DNA of 64,000 nt from Burkholderia metallica (GTDB lineage Bacteria; Pseudomonadota; Gammaproteobacteria; Burkholderiales; Burkholderiaceae), in assembly GCF_902832845.1 (NCBI RefSeq), contig NZ_CADFDB010000005.1, forward strand, positions 186,001 through 250,000, given 5' to 3'. Numbering within the stretch: position 1 is the first letter of the stretch; the number at the start of each line of letters is the position of its first letter. The translations under genes were made by a program, and so were the position numbers. The notes under the pieces were generated by a model that did not search any database, had not been told where the DNA came from, and saw only the letters and a program-made list of their open reading frames with translations. Of this stretch, positions 8,435-19,833 are shown piece by piece.

Positions 8435-8869
8435 ATGTTCCGGCACATCCTCGTTCCAACCGACGGTTCCGAGCTGTCGCAGAAGGCGATCGACGGCGCG
8501 ATCGACCTGGCTCGCGCGGTCGGTGCGCGCGTCACGGCCTACGCGTGCCTGCCGCAGTACCCGTATTCGCCGTTTTCCGAAGTGATCATCGAGCCGCCCG
8601 CCGATTTCCGTGCGCGCAGCGAGCGCGAGGCACGTGCGCATCTCGACGAGGTCGAATCGGCCGCGAAGGTGGCCGGCGTCGCCTGCGACACCTGGACGAG
8701 CGTGCACCCGTCGCCGTATCTCGGCATTATCGAGGCGGCCGAACGCGGCGGCTGCGACGTGATCTTCATGGCGTCCCACGGACGCCGCGGGCTCGGCAGC
8801 TTGCTGATCGGCAGCGAGACGCAGCGCGTGCTGACCCATACGAAAATTCCGGTGATCGTCTATCGGTAG
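8435..8869 (+). CDS. Universal stress protein (UspA family)
   Basis: A 144-residue single-domain Usp protein. The start of the fold is FRHILVPTDGSELSQKAIDG and the nucleotide-binding loop near the end is SHGRRGLGSLLIGSETQRV, matching the G-x2-G-x9-G(S/T) pattern of ATP-binding members. These cytoplasmic proteins accumulate in stress or starvation. A strong ribosome site (AAGGAGGG) selects the ATG at 8435 over the upstream in-frame ATG at 8411. It stands between the LysR gene and the converging aceA, with no clear operon partner. Confidence 0.93.
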   Translation: MFRHILVPTDGSELSQKAIDGAIDLARAVGARVTAYACLPQYPYSPFSEVIIEPPADFRARSEREARAHLDEVESAAKVAGVACDTWTSVHPSPYLGIIEAAERGGCDVIFMASHGRRGLGSLLIGSETQRVLTHTKIPVIVYR

Positions 8870-9068
8870 GGCGGCGCCCTGGAAAAAGGGCGCGCCGGAC
8901 GGAGCCGGCGCGCGTCGTTGCTGGCGGCCCGCAGGCCGCGCGGCCGGTCGCGCGATCGGTATCGCACGCCTGCCGTCTCCTCCCTGATTTTTATTCGGTG
9001 GCCGATGCCGCGCCGTCGCGTGACGGCGCGTGTATCGGCACGACGCGTCGCGCGTCGTGCTTGTCTGC

Positions 9069-10376
<1,308 letters not shown>

Positions 10377-10687
10377 GATGAGCTCCTTGATACGGTGCGA
10401 TGCCAGATGGGTCGAATATGACGGTGGAGATGCTGTTCTCGAAACCGGGAGCGGTGCGTTCCGGTTCGTGAGGTCTTGTATAAGAGTCTAGGCAAATCGA
10501 CTGGCGCGGGACAGGGGGCTTTTCGGTGCGGCAGTTAAATTTTTAGTTGTTTTGAATCAATGCGTTGAAATTGAAATTTCGAGATAAGAAATGCCTTTTC
10601 CCATCCCGCAATCGTGCGGGTTGTGCCACGCAGCATGATTTTTTACGACACAAAAAAATTTTCCGTATCGTGAAATGTGGGGCGGGA
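10377..10687. other. Non-coding region upstream of aceA
   Basis: No gene is seen here. The part from about 10535 to 10680 is AT-rich against a GC-rich background and contains a perfect small inverted repeat, GAAATT-GA-AATTTC, at 10567-10580. On the minus strand a TATACA sits at about 10478-10483, but with no good -35. This is the likely promoter and control region of aceA; the actual sites are not defined by what I can see. Confidence 0.4.
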
Positions 10688-10718
10688 CGAAAAAAAACCG
10701 GCGCGCAGGCGCCGGTTT
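10688..10718 (-). terminator. Terminator of the DEAD-box helicase gene
   Basis: AAACCGGCGC and GCGCCGGTTT (10695-10704 and 10709-10718) pair around a GCAG loop. Read on the minus strand the hairpin is followed by a run of T, so it would stop transcription of the helicase gene that ends at 10778. Confidence 0.85.
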
Positions 10719-10777
10719 GGCTGGACGAGCGGACCGAGCCGCCGTCCGAGGGGCGGCCGGTGGCCGCCCGTGCGTGC

Positions 10778-12319
<1,542 letters not shown>

Positions 12320-12680
12320 AACAATCCTTGAAACACAGTGGGTGAAACGTCGGCGCCAATCGCGCATACCCAAGTCGTCGGATTCAGCGAGCAAATCGGG
12401 AAACGGGTGCAATCCGCCGAACCGTCGGCGGATGAGGCATTAGAAGCTGTTTTGGGTGCGGCGCGCTTCAGGAGCGGGGCCGCCAGCCTGATAAGTGACG
12501 ACCGCGAAGGTCGAAGCAGGAGGGGACAGGTTCTAAACCGGATTGGAGCTTAACGCTACGAGGCGTCGGGCCGGAACGGCTTGCGAGCCGAGCGCGGAGA
12601 TGACGCAGCCAGCATTATAAAGAGATTTGCTGCGCTGCGCCACCGATTTGATTGCCTATTGGCGAGCGGCGGCGATTCGG
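12320..12680 (-). promoter_or_regulatory. Promoter and long structured leader of the RNA helicase gene
   Basis: No gene lies here. On the minus strand a perfect TATAAT is at 12614-12619, with a poor -35. It would give a leader of nearly 290 bases. That leader contains a perfect 8-bp hairpin, TCCGCCGA-ACCG-TCGGCGGA at 12413-12432, and a 5-bp hairpin CGACC-GCGAA-GGTCG at 12498-12512. Long structured leaders are known on cold-shock helicase genes such as E. coli deaD; regulation here is inference. Confidence 0.45.
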
Positions 12681-12950
12681 TCAGGAAGCCGTGCCGTTCT
12701 TCAGCGATTCGACGAGTTCGATGTACTGCTGCTTCGCCGCATCCTGCGACGTGCCCTTCAGCGCATCCCACGCGTCGTACTTGTATTTGCCGACGATGTC
12801 GGTGAAGCCCGGCTTGTCGCCGTGGGCGTCGCCGTCGGTCGCCTGCTTGAAGAGCGCGTACAGGCGCAGCAGGGTCAGGTTGCCCGGGCGTTCCGTCAGT
12901 TGCTTGACGTCGATCTGGGCCTGGTCGAATTGGGCGGTGAGGTCGCTCAT
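12681..12950 (-). CDS. Acyl-CoA-binding protein
   Basis: An 89-residue four-helix protein that binds long-chain acyl-CoA esters in the cytoplasm. The family core is plain: LYALFKQATDGDAHGDKPG, then KYKYDAWDALKGTSQDAAKQ with the tyrosine, lysine and tryptophan that line the ligand site, and YIELVESL at the end. Length is that of a stand-alone ACBP. The start at 12948-12950 has GGAG nine bases upstream; the much longer open frame to 13949 only runs antisense through tsaB. It diverges from the tsaB operon. ACBPs are patchily distributed in bacteria but common in Burkholderia. Confidence 0.93.
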   Translation of the reverse strand: MSDLTAQFDQAQIDVKQLTERPGNLTLLRLYALFKQATDGDAHGDKPGFTDIVGKYKYDAWDALKGTSQDAAKQQYIELVESLKNGTAS

Positions 12951-13106
12951 CGAATGTCTCCGTAAGGGTTTCAGGTCGGGCGATCTTAACAAGCGGACCG
13001 TTGCGCGGGGTCGAGCGATCCTTCCAAACCGCCACCGCGGCGGCGCGTGCGCGCGGATCGGGCCCGATCGCCCGTGGGAGCGGGGCGCCGCATTACAATG
13101 TCGCCC

Positions 13107-13865
13107 ATGACGCAAACAGTGCTCCTCGCCATCGATACGTCGACCGAATACTGCTCGGTCGCGCTGCTGCGCTCGGCCCATGCCGATGACGCCGTTTCCA
13201 CCCCGCAAACCTGGGTCCGCCACGAGCTGACGGGCGCCGTGTCGAGCACGCGCGTGCTGCCGGCGATCCAGGCGCTTTTCGCCGAATCGGGGCTGACGCT
13301 CGCCGATTGCGATGCCATCGCGTTCGGCGCGGGCCCCGGCTCGTTCACCGGCCTGCGCACCGCGACGGGCATTACCCAGGGTCTCGCATTCGGATGCGGG
13401 CTGCCGGTCGTGCCGATCGGCACGCTGCTCGCCTGCGCCGAGCACGCACGGCTGCGCGCGCCCGGCACGACCCGCGTGCTGGCCGCACTGGATGCGCGGA
13501 TGGACGAAGCGTACTGGGCGGATTTCGAATGGGACGACAGCACCGGCGACTGGCGCACGTTGCATCCGGCTTCGCTCGATGCGCCGGGCGCCGTCGGCGT
13601 GCCCGATGCGCCGTTCACGCTCGCGGGCAATGCGGCTGCCGCGTTCGGCGCGCAGTTGCCGGCCGCCACGCGGGCTGCCGCGATCGACGGCGATGCGATG
13701 CCGCACGCGCTGGCGGTCGCCCATGCCGCGCTGCGCGCGTTCCGGGCGGGCCGCACGGTGCCGGCCGATCAGGCGGCGCCGGAGTACGTGCGCGACAAGG
13801 TCGCGCAGACGACCGCCGAGCGCATCGCGGCACGGGCCGCGCAGACGGGCGGAGCGAACGGATGA
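13107..13865 (+). CDS. tsaB: tRNA threonylcarbamoyladenosine biosynthesis protein TsaB
   Basis: Partner of TsaD and TsaE in making the t6A modification at position 37 of ANN-reading tRNAs. It is a 252-residue ASKHA-fold protein: [16 protein letters not shown] forms the first strand pair, and [21 protein letters not shown] is the hallmark dimer-interface helix region, here split for length into [10 protein letters not shown] and [10 protein letters not shown]. An ATG at 13098 could add three residues. It starts the tight operon tsaB-rimI-udg-DUF1853 and overlaps rimI by an ATGA. The link to rimI is conserved widely. Confidence 0.94.
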   Translation: MTQTVLLAIDTSTEYCSVALLRSAHADDAVSTPQTWVRHELTGAVSSTRVLPAIQALFAESGLTLADCDAIAFGAGPGSFTGLRTATGITQGLAFGCGLPVVPIGTLLACAEHARLRAPGTTRVLAALDARMDEAYWADFEWDDSTGDWRTLHPASLDAPGAVGVPDAPFTLAGNAAAAFGAQLPAATRAAAIDGDAMPHALAVAHAALRAFRAGRTVPADQAAPEYVRDKVAQTTAERIAARAAQTGGANG

Positions 13866-14362
13866 CGGGCGTCCTGCTGAGCGACCGCTATCTGGCGCCG
13901 ATGACGGATGCCGATCTCGACGAGGTCGTCGCGATCGAGCGCGTCGCATACGAATTCCCGTGGAGTCGCGGCAACTTCGAGGATTCGTTGCGTAACGGCT
14001 ATCTGGGCGTGTGTCTGCGGCACGTGACGGGGGCGCTGATCGGCTATTGCGTGCTGATGCCCGTCGTCGACGAGATGCATCTGCTGAACCTGTGCGTCGC
14101 GCCGGCCGCGCAGCGCGCGGGTGCGGGCCTCGCGCTGCTGCGCGAGGCCGTGCGCATTACGCGCGCGGAAGGGCTCGACGGCGTGCTGCTCGAGGTGCGG
14201 CCGTCCAATCCGCGCGCGATCCAGTTGTACGAGCGTTTCGGCTTCGTGACGATCGGCCGGCGCAAGAACTATTACCCGGCGAAGCATCGCAGCCGGGAGG
14301 ACGCGATCGTGATGCGTCTGACGCTGAACAAGGATGAGGGGGACGCGCATGGCATGGGCTGA
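13862..14362 (+). CDS. rimI: Ribosomal protein S18 alanine N-acetyltransferase
   Basis: A 166-residue GNAT enzyme that acetylates the N-terminal alanine of ribosomal protein S18. The RimI-type pattern is visible: [19 protein letters not shown] early, [20 protein letters not shown] as the acetyl-CoA-binding motif A, and [18 protein letters not shown] leading into RRKNYYP. The ATG overlaps the tsaB stop, implying coupled translation. Its own 3' end overlaps the next gene by 14 bases. The C-terminus (DEGDAHGMG) runs a few residues past the usual end. Confidence 0.94.
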   Translation: MTGVLLSDRYLAPMTDADLDEVVAIERVAYEFPWSRGNFEDSLRNGYLGVCLRHVTGALIGYCVLMPVVDEMHLLNLCVAPAAQRAGAGLALLREAVRITRAEGLDGVLLEVRPSNPRAIQLYERFGFVTIGRRKNYYPAKHRSREDAIVMRLTLNKDEGDAHGMG

Positions 14363-15377
14363 AGCGGCGCTCGAGGAAATGGGCCTCGCGCAGATCTGGG
14401 TGCGGCGCGGGCAGCGCGCGGAGGAAGGCGAGGGCGCGGCCGCCGCCGCACCGGCCGCGGCGCGAACCGGTATGGCGGACGCCGCGCCTGACGTCGCGAC
14501 CGAGCGCGCTGCGCGCACCGCGCGTACGCCGGTGCAAGACGAGTCACCGCCCGCCGTAGTGCGCAGCGGCGATGCTCCGCCGGCTCGCGAGCCGGTCGCC
14601 CCGGCTCCACGGGGCGGCGACGGCGATCGGGCGCCCGCACGGGTCGCGCCGGTCGCGTCGACCGGCACGATGCCGCCGATGGACGATGCTCCGCCTGCCA
14701 CGGCCGACGATTTCGCGTGGTTCGATGCGGCGCCGCCGGGCGAACCCGCGCCGGTGGCCGAATCGCGTGCCGTCGGCACGCCGGTTGCCGCCCTTGACTG
14801 GGATGCGCTCGCTGCGCGCGTGGCCGACTGCACGCTGTGCGGTCTGTGCGAGAAGCGGACCAACACCGTGTTCGGCGTCGGCGACCGCGAAGCGGACTGG
14901 ATGCTGATCGGCGAAGCGCCGGGCGAGAACGAGGACAAGCAGGGCGAGCCGTTCGTCGGCCAGGCCGGCAAGCTGCTCGACAACATGCTGCAGTCGCTGT
15001 CGCTCAAGCGCGGCGACAACGTGTACATCGCGAACGTGATCAAGTGCCGGCCGCCCGGCAACCGCAATCCGGAGCCGAACGAGGTGGCGAGCTGCGAGCC
15101 CTATCTGCAGCGTCAGGTCGCGCTCGTGAAGCCGAAGCTGATTGTGGCGCTCGGCCGCTTCGCCGCGCAGACCCTGCTGAAGACCGACGCGAGCATTGCG
15201 TCGCTGCGCGGCCGCGTGCATGCCTACGAAGGCGTGCCGGTGATCGTGACCTACCACCCGGCGTATCTGCTGCGCAGCCTGCCGGACAAGTCGAAGGCAT
15301 GGGCCGACCTGTGCCTCGCGCGCGACACGTTCCGGCGCGCCGAAGGCGCCGACGCGAACGGGCCGGCCGGACAATGA
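14349..15377 (+). CDS. Uracil-DNA glycosylase, family 4 type
   Basis: Removes uracil from DNA ahead of base-excision repair. The catalytic domain, about residues 150-342, shows the iron-sulphur family features: C161-x2-C164, C233 and C249 as cluster ligands, the [17 protein letters not shown] active-site region (188 onward) and the late THP-like YHPAYLLR. Before it lies about 110 residues of Ala/Pro-rich, presumably disordered sequence after a short N-terminal segment ([20 protein letters not shown]). That is longer than simple family members but common in betaproteobacterial ones. The start at 14349 lies inside the rimI end; the stop overlaps the next gene by ATGA. Confidence 0.93.
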   Translation: MAWAEAALEEMGLAQIWVRRGQRAEEGEGAAAAAPAAARTGMADAAPDVATERAARTARTPVQDESPPAVVRSGDAPPAREPVAPAPRGGDGDRAPARVAPVASTGTMPPMDDAPPATADDFAWFDAAPPGEPAPVAESRAVGTPVAALDWDALAARVADCTLCGLCEKRTNTVFGVGDREADWMLIGEAPGENEDKQGEPFVGQAGKLLDNMLQSLSLKRGDNVYIANVIKCRPPGNRNPEPNEVASCEPYLQRQVALVKPKLIVALGRFAAQTLLKTDASIASLRGRVHAYEGVPVIVTYHPAYLLRSLPDKSKAWADLCLARDTFRRAEGADANGPAGQ

Positions 15378-16339
15378 CGGCCGGCGCGGCGTTCGTCTTC
15401 GTCGACACGCTGCACGACGTCGCGGTTCGGGATCTGGGCTGGTTGCTGGCCAGCCCGAGCCTGCTCACCGCGGTACCGGGCGCGCCGCTCGCCGCTCCAT
15501 GGCTCGATACGGCCGGATGGACGGCCGTCGAAACGTGGCTCGCCGCGCTCGATGCGCAGCCCGAGCCGCTGCATCGCGCGCTCGACGGGTTCCGGCCCAC
15601 CCGGCTCGGCCGCTACGCCGAATGCCTGCTCGAGTATTTCCTGACGCACGGACCGTCGCTGCGGCTCGTCGCGGCGAACCTGCCGCTGCGCAGCAACGGC
15701 AAGACGCTCGGCGAAGTCGATTTTCTCGTCGACACGCCGGACGGGCGGCGCCTGCACTGGGAGCTCGCGGTGAAGTGCTATCTGTGCGCGCCGGTACGAG
15801 CCGGCGCATCGCTCGCGGATTTCGTCGGCCCCAACCTCGTCGACCGGTTCGACCGCAAGCGCTGTCGCTTGCTCGACCACCAGCTGCGGCTCGGCGATCG
15901 CGACGGGTTTGCGCGGCTCGGCTACGGCGCGCCGTCCGACGCGCAGATGTTCATCAAGGGCTGGTTGTTCTATCCGTACGGCGCGCCGTTGCCGCGGGTG
16001 TCCGCGGAAATCGCGCCGGATCACCCGCACGGTTTCTGGCTCACGCACGCGCAGTGGCCGGCGTGGGCGGCCGCGCAGCGTGCGGGCGTCGCATGGAGCG
16101 TGTTGCCGCGGCTCGCGTGGCTTGCGCCGCGACGGGCCGCCGCCGGTGCCGGATTCGCCCCCGAGCCGCTCGCGGCCGCGCTGGAACTGCCGCCGGAATT
16201 GACGGTGCGCGAGGCGCCCGCGTTGATCGGCGTCCATGAACGGGGCGGTGACGGCATCTGGCGCGAGACGTCGCGCGGCTTCGTCGTGTCCGACGACTGG
16301 CCGGCGCGCGCGCAGGCGTTCGCCGCTGAGGATCACTGA
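15374..16339 (+). CDS. DUF1853 family protein, possible PD-(D/E)XK fold
   Basis: A 321-residue protein I recognise as the DUF1853 type; its function is not established. The middle has spacing typical of PD-(D/E)XK nucleases: E83 in RYAECLLEYFL, then NGKTLGEVDFLVDTPDG with E114 and D116, then RLHWELAVKCYL with E130 and K134. The rest has no motif I know. It starts on the ATGA overlap with the uracil-DNA glycosylase gene, so the two are very likely translated together. That context suggests a nucleic-acid role, but this is inference. Without a comparison, loss of activity cannot be excluded. Confidence 0.8.
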   Translation: MTAGAAFVFVDTLHDVAVRDLGWLLASPSLLTAVPGAPLAAPWLDTAGWTAVETWLAALDAQPEPLHRALDGFRPTRLGRYAECLLEYFLTHGPSLRLVAANLPLRSNGKTLGEVDFLVDTPDGRRLHWELAVKCYLCAPVRAGASLADFVGPNLVDRFDRKRCRLLDHQLRLGDRDGFARLGYGAPSDAQMFIKGWLFYPYGAPLPRVSAEIAPDHPHGFWLTHAQWPAWAAAQRAGVAWSVLPRLAWLAPRRAAAGAGFAPEPLAAALELPPELTVREAPALIGVHERGGDGIWRETSRGFVVSDDWPARAQAFAAEDH

Positions 16340-16357
16340 CGCCGTATCAGCCGGCGC

Positions 16358-17167
16358 TTACCACCAGCGATGGAAGTGATGGACGGGGCCGACGCCGTGG
16401 CCGACGTCGAGCTGGCCGCTCGCGGCGATCGCGCCGGTGAGATAGGTCTTGGCCTCGCGTACCGCGCTTTCGAGGTCGGGCTGCTGCGGCAGCAGCGCGG
16501 CGATCGCCGACGACAGCGTGCAGCCGGTGCCGTGCGTGTTGCTGACCGGCACGCGCGCCCCATCGAGCCGCACGGTGCGCGCCGCCTCGACGAGCCAGTC
16601 GGGGCTCGCGGACGCGTCGGGCAGATGGCCGCCTTTCATCAGCACGGCGCGCGCGCCCGTCTGCAGCAACGCCTGGCCTTGCCGGACCATGTCGTCTTCG
16701 GTGGTTGCGGCCGCATCGTTCAGCAGGGCGGCCGCTTCGGGCAGGTTCGGCGTGACGACCGTCGCGAGCGGCAACAGCGCGTGGCGCAACGCGTCGACCG
16801 CATCGGGCGCGAGCAGCGCGTGCGCGCTCTTCGAGATCATCACCGTGTCGAGCACGACGAAACGCGGCGCGTAGCGGCGCAGCGCGTCGGCGACCGCGTG
16901 CACGATCGCCGCGTTCGCGAGCATCCCGATCTTGACCGCATCGATGCGGATGTCGTCGAACACCGCGTCGAGTTGCGCGGTCACGAACGCGGCATCCGGC
17001 GCATGCACGCCGGTCACGCCGCGCGTGTTCTGCGCGGTCAGCGCGGTGATCACGCTCGCGCCGTATGCACCGAGCGCGGAAAAGGTCTTCAGGTCGGCCT
17101 GGATGCCTGCGCCGCCGCCCGAATCGGAGCCGGCGATCGTCAGGATGTTGGGTATCGGGTGCGTCAT
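16358..17167 (-). CDS. thiD: Hydroxymethylpyrimidine/phosphomethylpyrimidine kinase
   Basis: Phosphorylates HMP and then HMP-P to HMP-PP, the pyrimidine half of thiamin. It is a 269-residue ribokinase-fold enzyme with the signatures [20 protein letters not shown] at the start, KIGMLAN in the middle, [13 protein letters not shown], and the anion-hole/catalytic region [14 protein letters not shown] with its aspartate position replaced by the family GTGCT loop. No TPP riboswitch was noticed upstream. It is in line with lplT (58 bases apart, same strand), although lplT-thiD is not a functional pair. It converges on the DUF1853 gene. Confidence 0.95.
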   Translation of the reverse strand: MTHPIPNILTIAGSDSGGGAGIQADLKTFSALGAYGASVITALTAQNTRGVTGVHAPDAAFVTAQLDAVFDDIRIDAVKIGMLANAAIVHAVADALRRYAPRFVVLDTVMISKSAHALLAPDAVDALRHALLPLATVVTPNLPEAAALLNDAAATTEDDMVRQGQALLQTGARAVLMKGGHLPDASASPDWLVEAARTVRLDGARVPVSNTHGTGCTLSSAIAALLPQQPDLESAVREAKTYLTGAIAASGQLDVGHGVGPVHHFHRWW

Positions 17168-17225
17168 GATGGCAACGCGCCGGTTCGAAGACCGGCGCCG
17201 GCGGACGAAAACGGAAAGGGTAGCG

Positions 17226-18533
17226 TCAGTGCCGCGATTCGCCGATCAGCGCGACCGAGTCGAACTGGCGCTGGTTCGCCTGGTGGCGGCGCATCACGAG
17301 CCACATCGTCAGGCACACGAACGTGCCGAACAGCACGATCACGATGCCGACCGGCACGTCGAGCCACACGAGCACCGCATACAGGCACAGCATCACGAGC
17401 ACCGACAGGTTCTCGTTGAAGTTCTGCACCGCGATCGAGTGGCCGGCCGACAGCAGCACGTGGCCGCGATGTTGCAGCAGCGCGTTCATCGGAACGACGA
17501 AGTAGCCGGACAACGCGCCGACGCCGATCAGGAAGAGGTACGCGACGATCAGGTACACGGGCATGCGCAGGTGGCCGAAGTGCACGGCCCAGTGCGACGG
17601 GAACAGGTCGCGCGTGTAGAACGCCATCAGCATCACCGCGATGCCCATGATGATGCCGACGGGCAGCACGGTCAGCGACTTCTTCAACGGGATCCGGGCG
17701 GCGGCGGCGATCGCGCCGGCCGCGACACCGACCGCGACCACGGCCTGCAGGATCGCGCCTTCCGACAGCGACATGCCGAGCGAGACTTCGGCCCACTTCA
17801 GCACGATGAACTGGAGTGTCGCGCCCGCGCCCCAGAACAGCGTCGTGACCGCGAGCGAAATCTGGCCGAGCTTGTCGCGCCACAGCACCATGAAGCAGTC
17901 GGCGAAATCGGTGAGTAGCTTGACCGGGCCGCGTTCCTGCTTCGGGTAGCGGGCGCCCGTATCGGGAATGCGCAGGTTGAACAGGGCGGCGACCACGTAG
18001 ATCGCCATGATGATCGCCATCGCCGCTTCGGCGGGCGTGGCGATCCAGGCGGGCGTGTGCGCGATCACGTGCGATGCGATGTGCGGGCTGATCAGCGCGC
18101 CGCCGAGCACGGTGCCGAGGATGATCGAGCTGACGGTCGTGCCTTCGATCCAGCCGTTCGCGGCGACCAGCCGGTCCGCCGGCAGCAGCTCGGTGAGAAT
18201 GCCGTATTTCGCGGGCGAATAGGCCGCGGCACCGAACCCGACGATGCCGTACGCAATCAGCGGATGAGCGCCGAACAGCATGATCATGCAGCCGACCACC
18301 TTGATCGAGTTCGTGATGAACATCACGCGGCCTTTCGGACGCGAATCCGCGAAGGCGCCGACATAGGCCGCCAGCACCACATAGGACAACACGAAGAACA
18401 GCTTCAGCAGCGGTGTCATCCAGTTGGGGGCGTGGAGGTCTTTCAGCAGGGCGATGGCGGCGATGAGGAGCGCATTGTCGGCCAGCGACGAGAAAAACTG
18501 CGCGGCCATGATGGTGTAAAAACCTTTTTTCAT
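17226..18533 (-). CDS. lplT: Lysophospholipid transporter LplT
   Basis: A 435-residue inner-membrane carrier of the major facilitator superfamily with about twelve hydrophobic segments. The LplT type is suggested by [22 protein letters not shown] at the start (quoted to 20 as [20 protein letters not shown]), the [15 protein letters not shown] loop and the [15 protein letters not shown] segment. LplT flips lysophospholipids inward for re-acylation. In enterics it is fused in function with Aas; no aas lies here. It diverges from alr with 218 bases between, which include a TATAAA-like box on its strand near 18627-18633. Confidence 0.9.
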   Translation of the reverse strand: MKKGFYTIMAAQFFSSLADNALLIAAIALLKDLHAPNWMTPLLKLFFVLSYVVLAAYVGAFADSRPKGRVMFITNSIKVVGCMIMLFGAHPLIAYGIVGFGAAAYSPAKYGILTELLPADRLVAANGWIEGTTVSSIILGTVLGGALISPHIASHVIAHTPAWIATPAEAAMAIIMAIYVVAALFNLRIPDTGARYPKQERGPVKLLTDFADCFMVLWRDKLGQISLAVTTLFWGAGATLQFIVLKWAEVSLGMSLSEGAILQAVVAVGVAAGAIAAAARIPLKKSLTVLPVGIIMGIAVMLMAFYTRDLFPSHWAVHFGHLRMPVYLIVAYLFLIGVGALSGYFVVPMNALLQHRGHVLLSAGHSIAVQNFNENLSVLVMLCLYAVLVWLDVPVGIVIVLFGTFVCLTMWLVMRRHQANQRQFDSVALIGESRH

Positions 18534-18751
18534 CTGATGCGATGCTTTCGTCGCTGCGGCAGGGCCGCGTAGGCCGCCTGGTATGCGATCGGCTTATTCC
18601 GTTCGAAATGGGTTGTGCGCACGGCTTTATAACATGAAAATACGCCAATTCGGACTAGCAAGATTCCCCGATCGTTCCGCAAATTGTCGGCTTCGGTGCT
18701 CAAAAGGCGCGGTAAGCTGATGATTCGCAAGCGTCTTTACGTAAATTTCCC

Positions 18752-19822
18752 ATGCCGCGCCCGATCTCCGCCACCATCCACACCGCCGCTCTCGCGAACA
18801 ATCTCTCCGTCGTCCGCCGCTTTGCCGGCCCGTCCAAGGTCTGGGCGGTCGTCAAGGCCAACGCGTACGGTCACGGTCTCGCCCGTGTGTTTCCGGGCCT
18901 GCGCGGTACCGACGGCTTCGGCCTGCTCGATCTCGACGAGGCGGTGAAGCTGCGCGAGCTCGGCTGGGCCGGCCCGATCCTGCTGCTCGAGGGCTTCTTC
19001 CGCTCGACCGACATCGACGTGATCGACCGCTACAGCCTGACGACGACCGTTCACAACGACGAGCAGATGCGGATGCTGGAAACGGCGCGGCTGTCGAAGC
19101 CCGTCAACGTGCAGCTGAAGATGAACAGCGGGATGAACCGGCTCGGCTACCTGCCGGAAAAATACCGCGCGGCATGGGAGCGCGCCCGCGCGTGCCCCGG
19201 CATCGGCCAGATCACGTTGATGACCCATTTTTCGGATGCGGACAACGAGCGCGGCGTCGGCGAGCAGCTCGCGACGTTCGAGCGCGGTGCGGAAAACATC
19301 GCCGGCGCGCGCAGCCTCGCGAACTCCGCGGCCGTGCTGTGGCATCCGGACACGCACTTCGACTGGGTGCGCCCGGGCATCGTGCTGTACGGCGCGTCGC
19401 CGTCCGGGCTGTCGTCCGACATCGCCGACACGGGGCTGAAGCCCGCGATGACGCTGTCGTCCGAGCTGATCGCCGTGCAGACGATCGCGAAGGGGCAGGC
19501 CATCGGCTACGGCTCGACGTTCTCCGCGCAGGCGCCGATGCGGATCGGCGTGGTCGCGTGCGGTTACGCGGACGGCTATCCGCGGGTCGCGCCCGAAGGC
19601 ACGCCCGTGATCGTCGACGGCATCCGCACGCGGATCGTCGGTCGCGTGTCGATGGACATGATCACCGTCGACCTTACACCGTGCCCGCAGGCCGGTGTCG
19701 GCGCACGCGTCGAGCTGTGGGGCAATGCGCTGCCGATCGACGACGTCGCGCGCCATTGCGGCACGATCGGCTACGAGCTGATGTGCGCGGTCGCCGGCCG
19801 CGTGCCCGTGCGCGCGGAATAA
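18752..19822 (+). CDS. alr: Alanine racemase
   Basis: Converts L-alanine to D-alanine for peptidoglycan, with pyridoxal phosphate. It is 356 residues, in the DadX/Alr size range. The PLP lysine is K35 in [10 protein letters not shown], and the second catalytic residue is the tyrosine in [10 protein letters not shown], with the substrate-binding [11 protein letters not shown] strand near 290. It starts a plus-strand pair with radA 11 bases downstream and diverges from lplT. Burkholderia usually carry more than one racemase, so whether this is the biosynthetic or catabolic copy cannot be decided; no dadA is adjacent. Confidence 0.95.
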   Translation: MPRPISATIHTAALANNLSVVRRFAGPSKVWAVVKANAYGHGLARVFPGLRGTDGFGLLDLDEAVKLRELGWAGPILLLEGFFRSTDIDVIDRYSLTTTVHNDEQMRMLETARLSKPVNVQLKMNSGMNRLGYLPEKYRAAWERARACPGIGQITLMTHFSDADNERGVGEQLATFERGAENIAGARSLANSAAVLWHPDTHFDWVRPGIVLYGASPSGLSSDIADTGLKPAMTLSSELIAVQTIAKGQAIGYGSTFSAQAPMRIGVVACGYADGYPRVAPEGTPVIVDGIRTRIVGRVSMDMITVDLTPCPQAGVGARVELWGNALPIDDVARHCGTIGYELMCAVAGRVPVRAE

Positions 19823-19833
19823 GGGCGTCGCGC

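Noticed and set aside
8891-8912. CGCGCCGG-ACGGAG-CCGGCGCG hairpin after the universal stress gene
   Set aside because: A perfect 8-bp stem, but with no T run on either side, and such GC stems are common in this background; not called a terminator.
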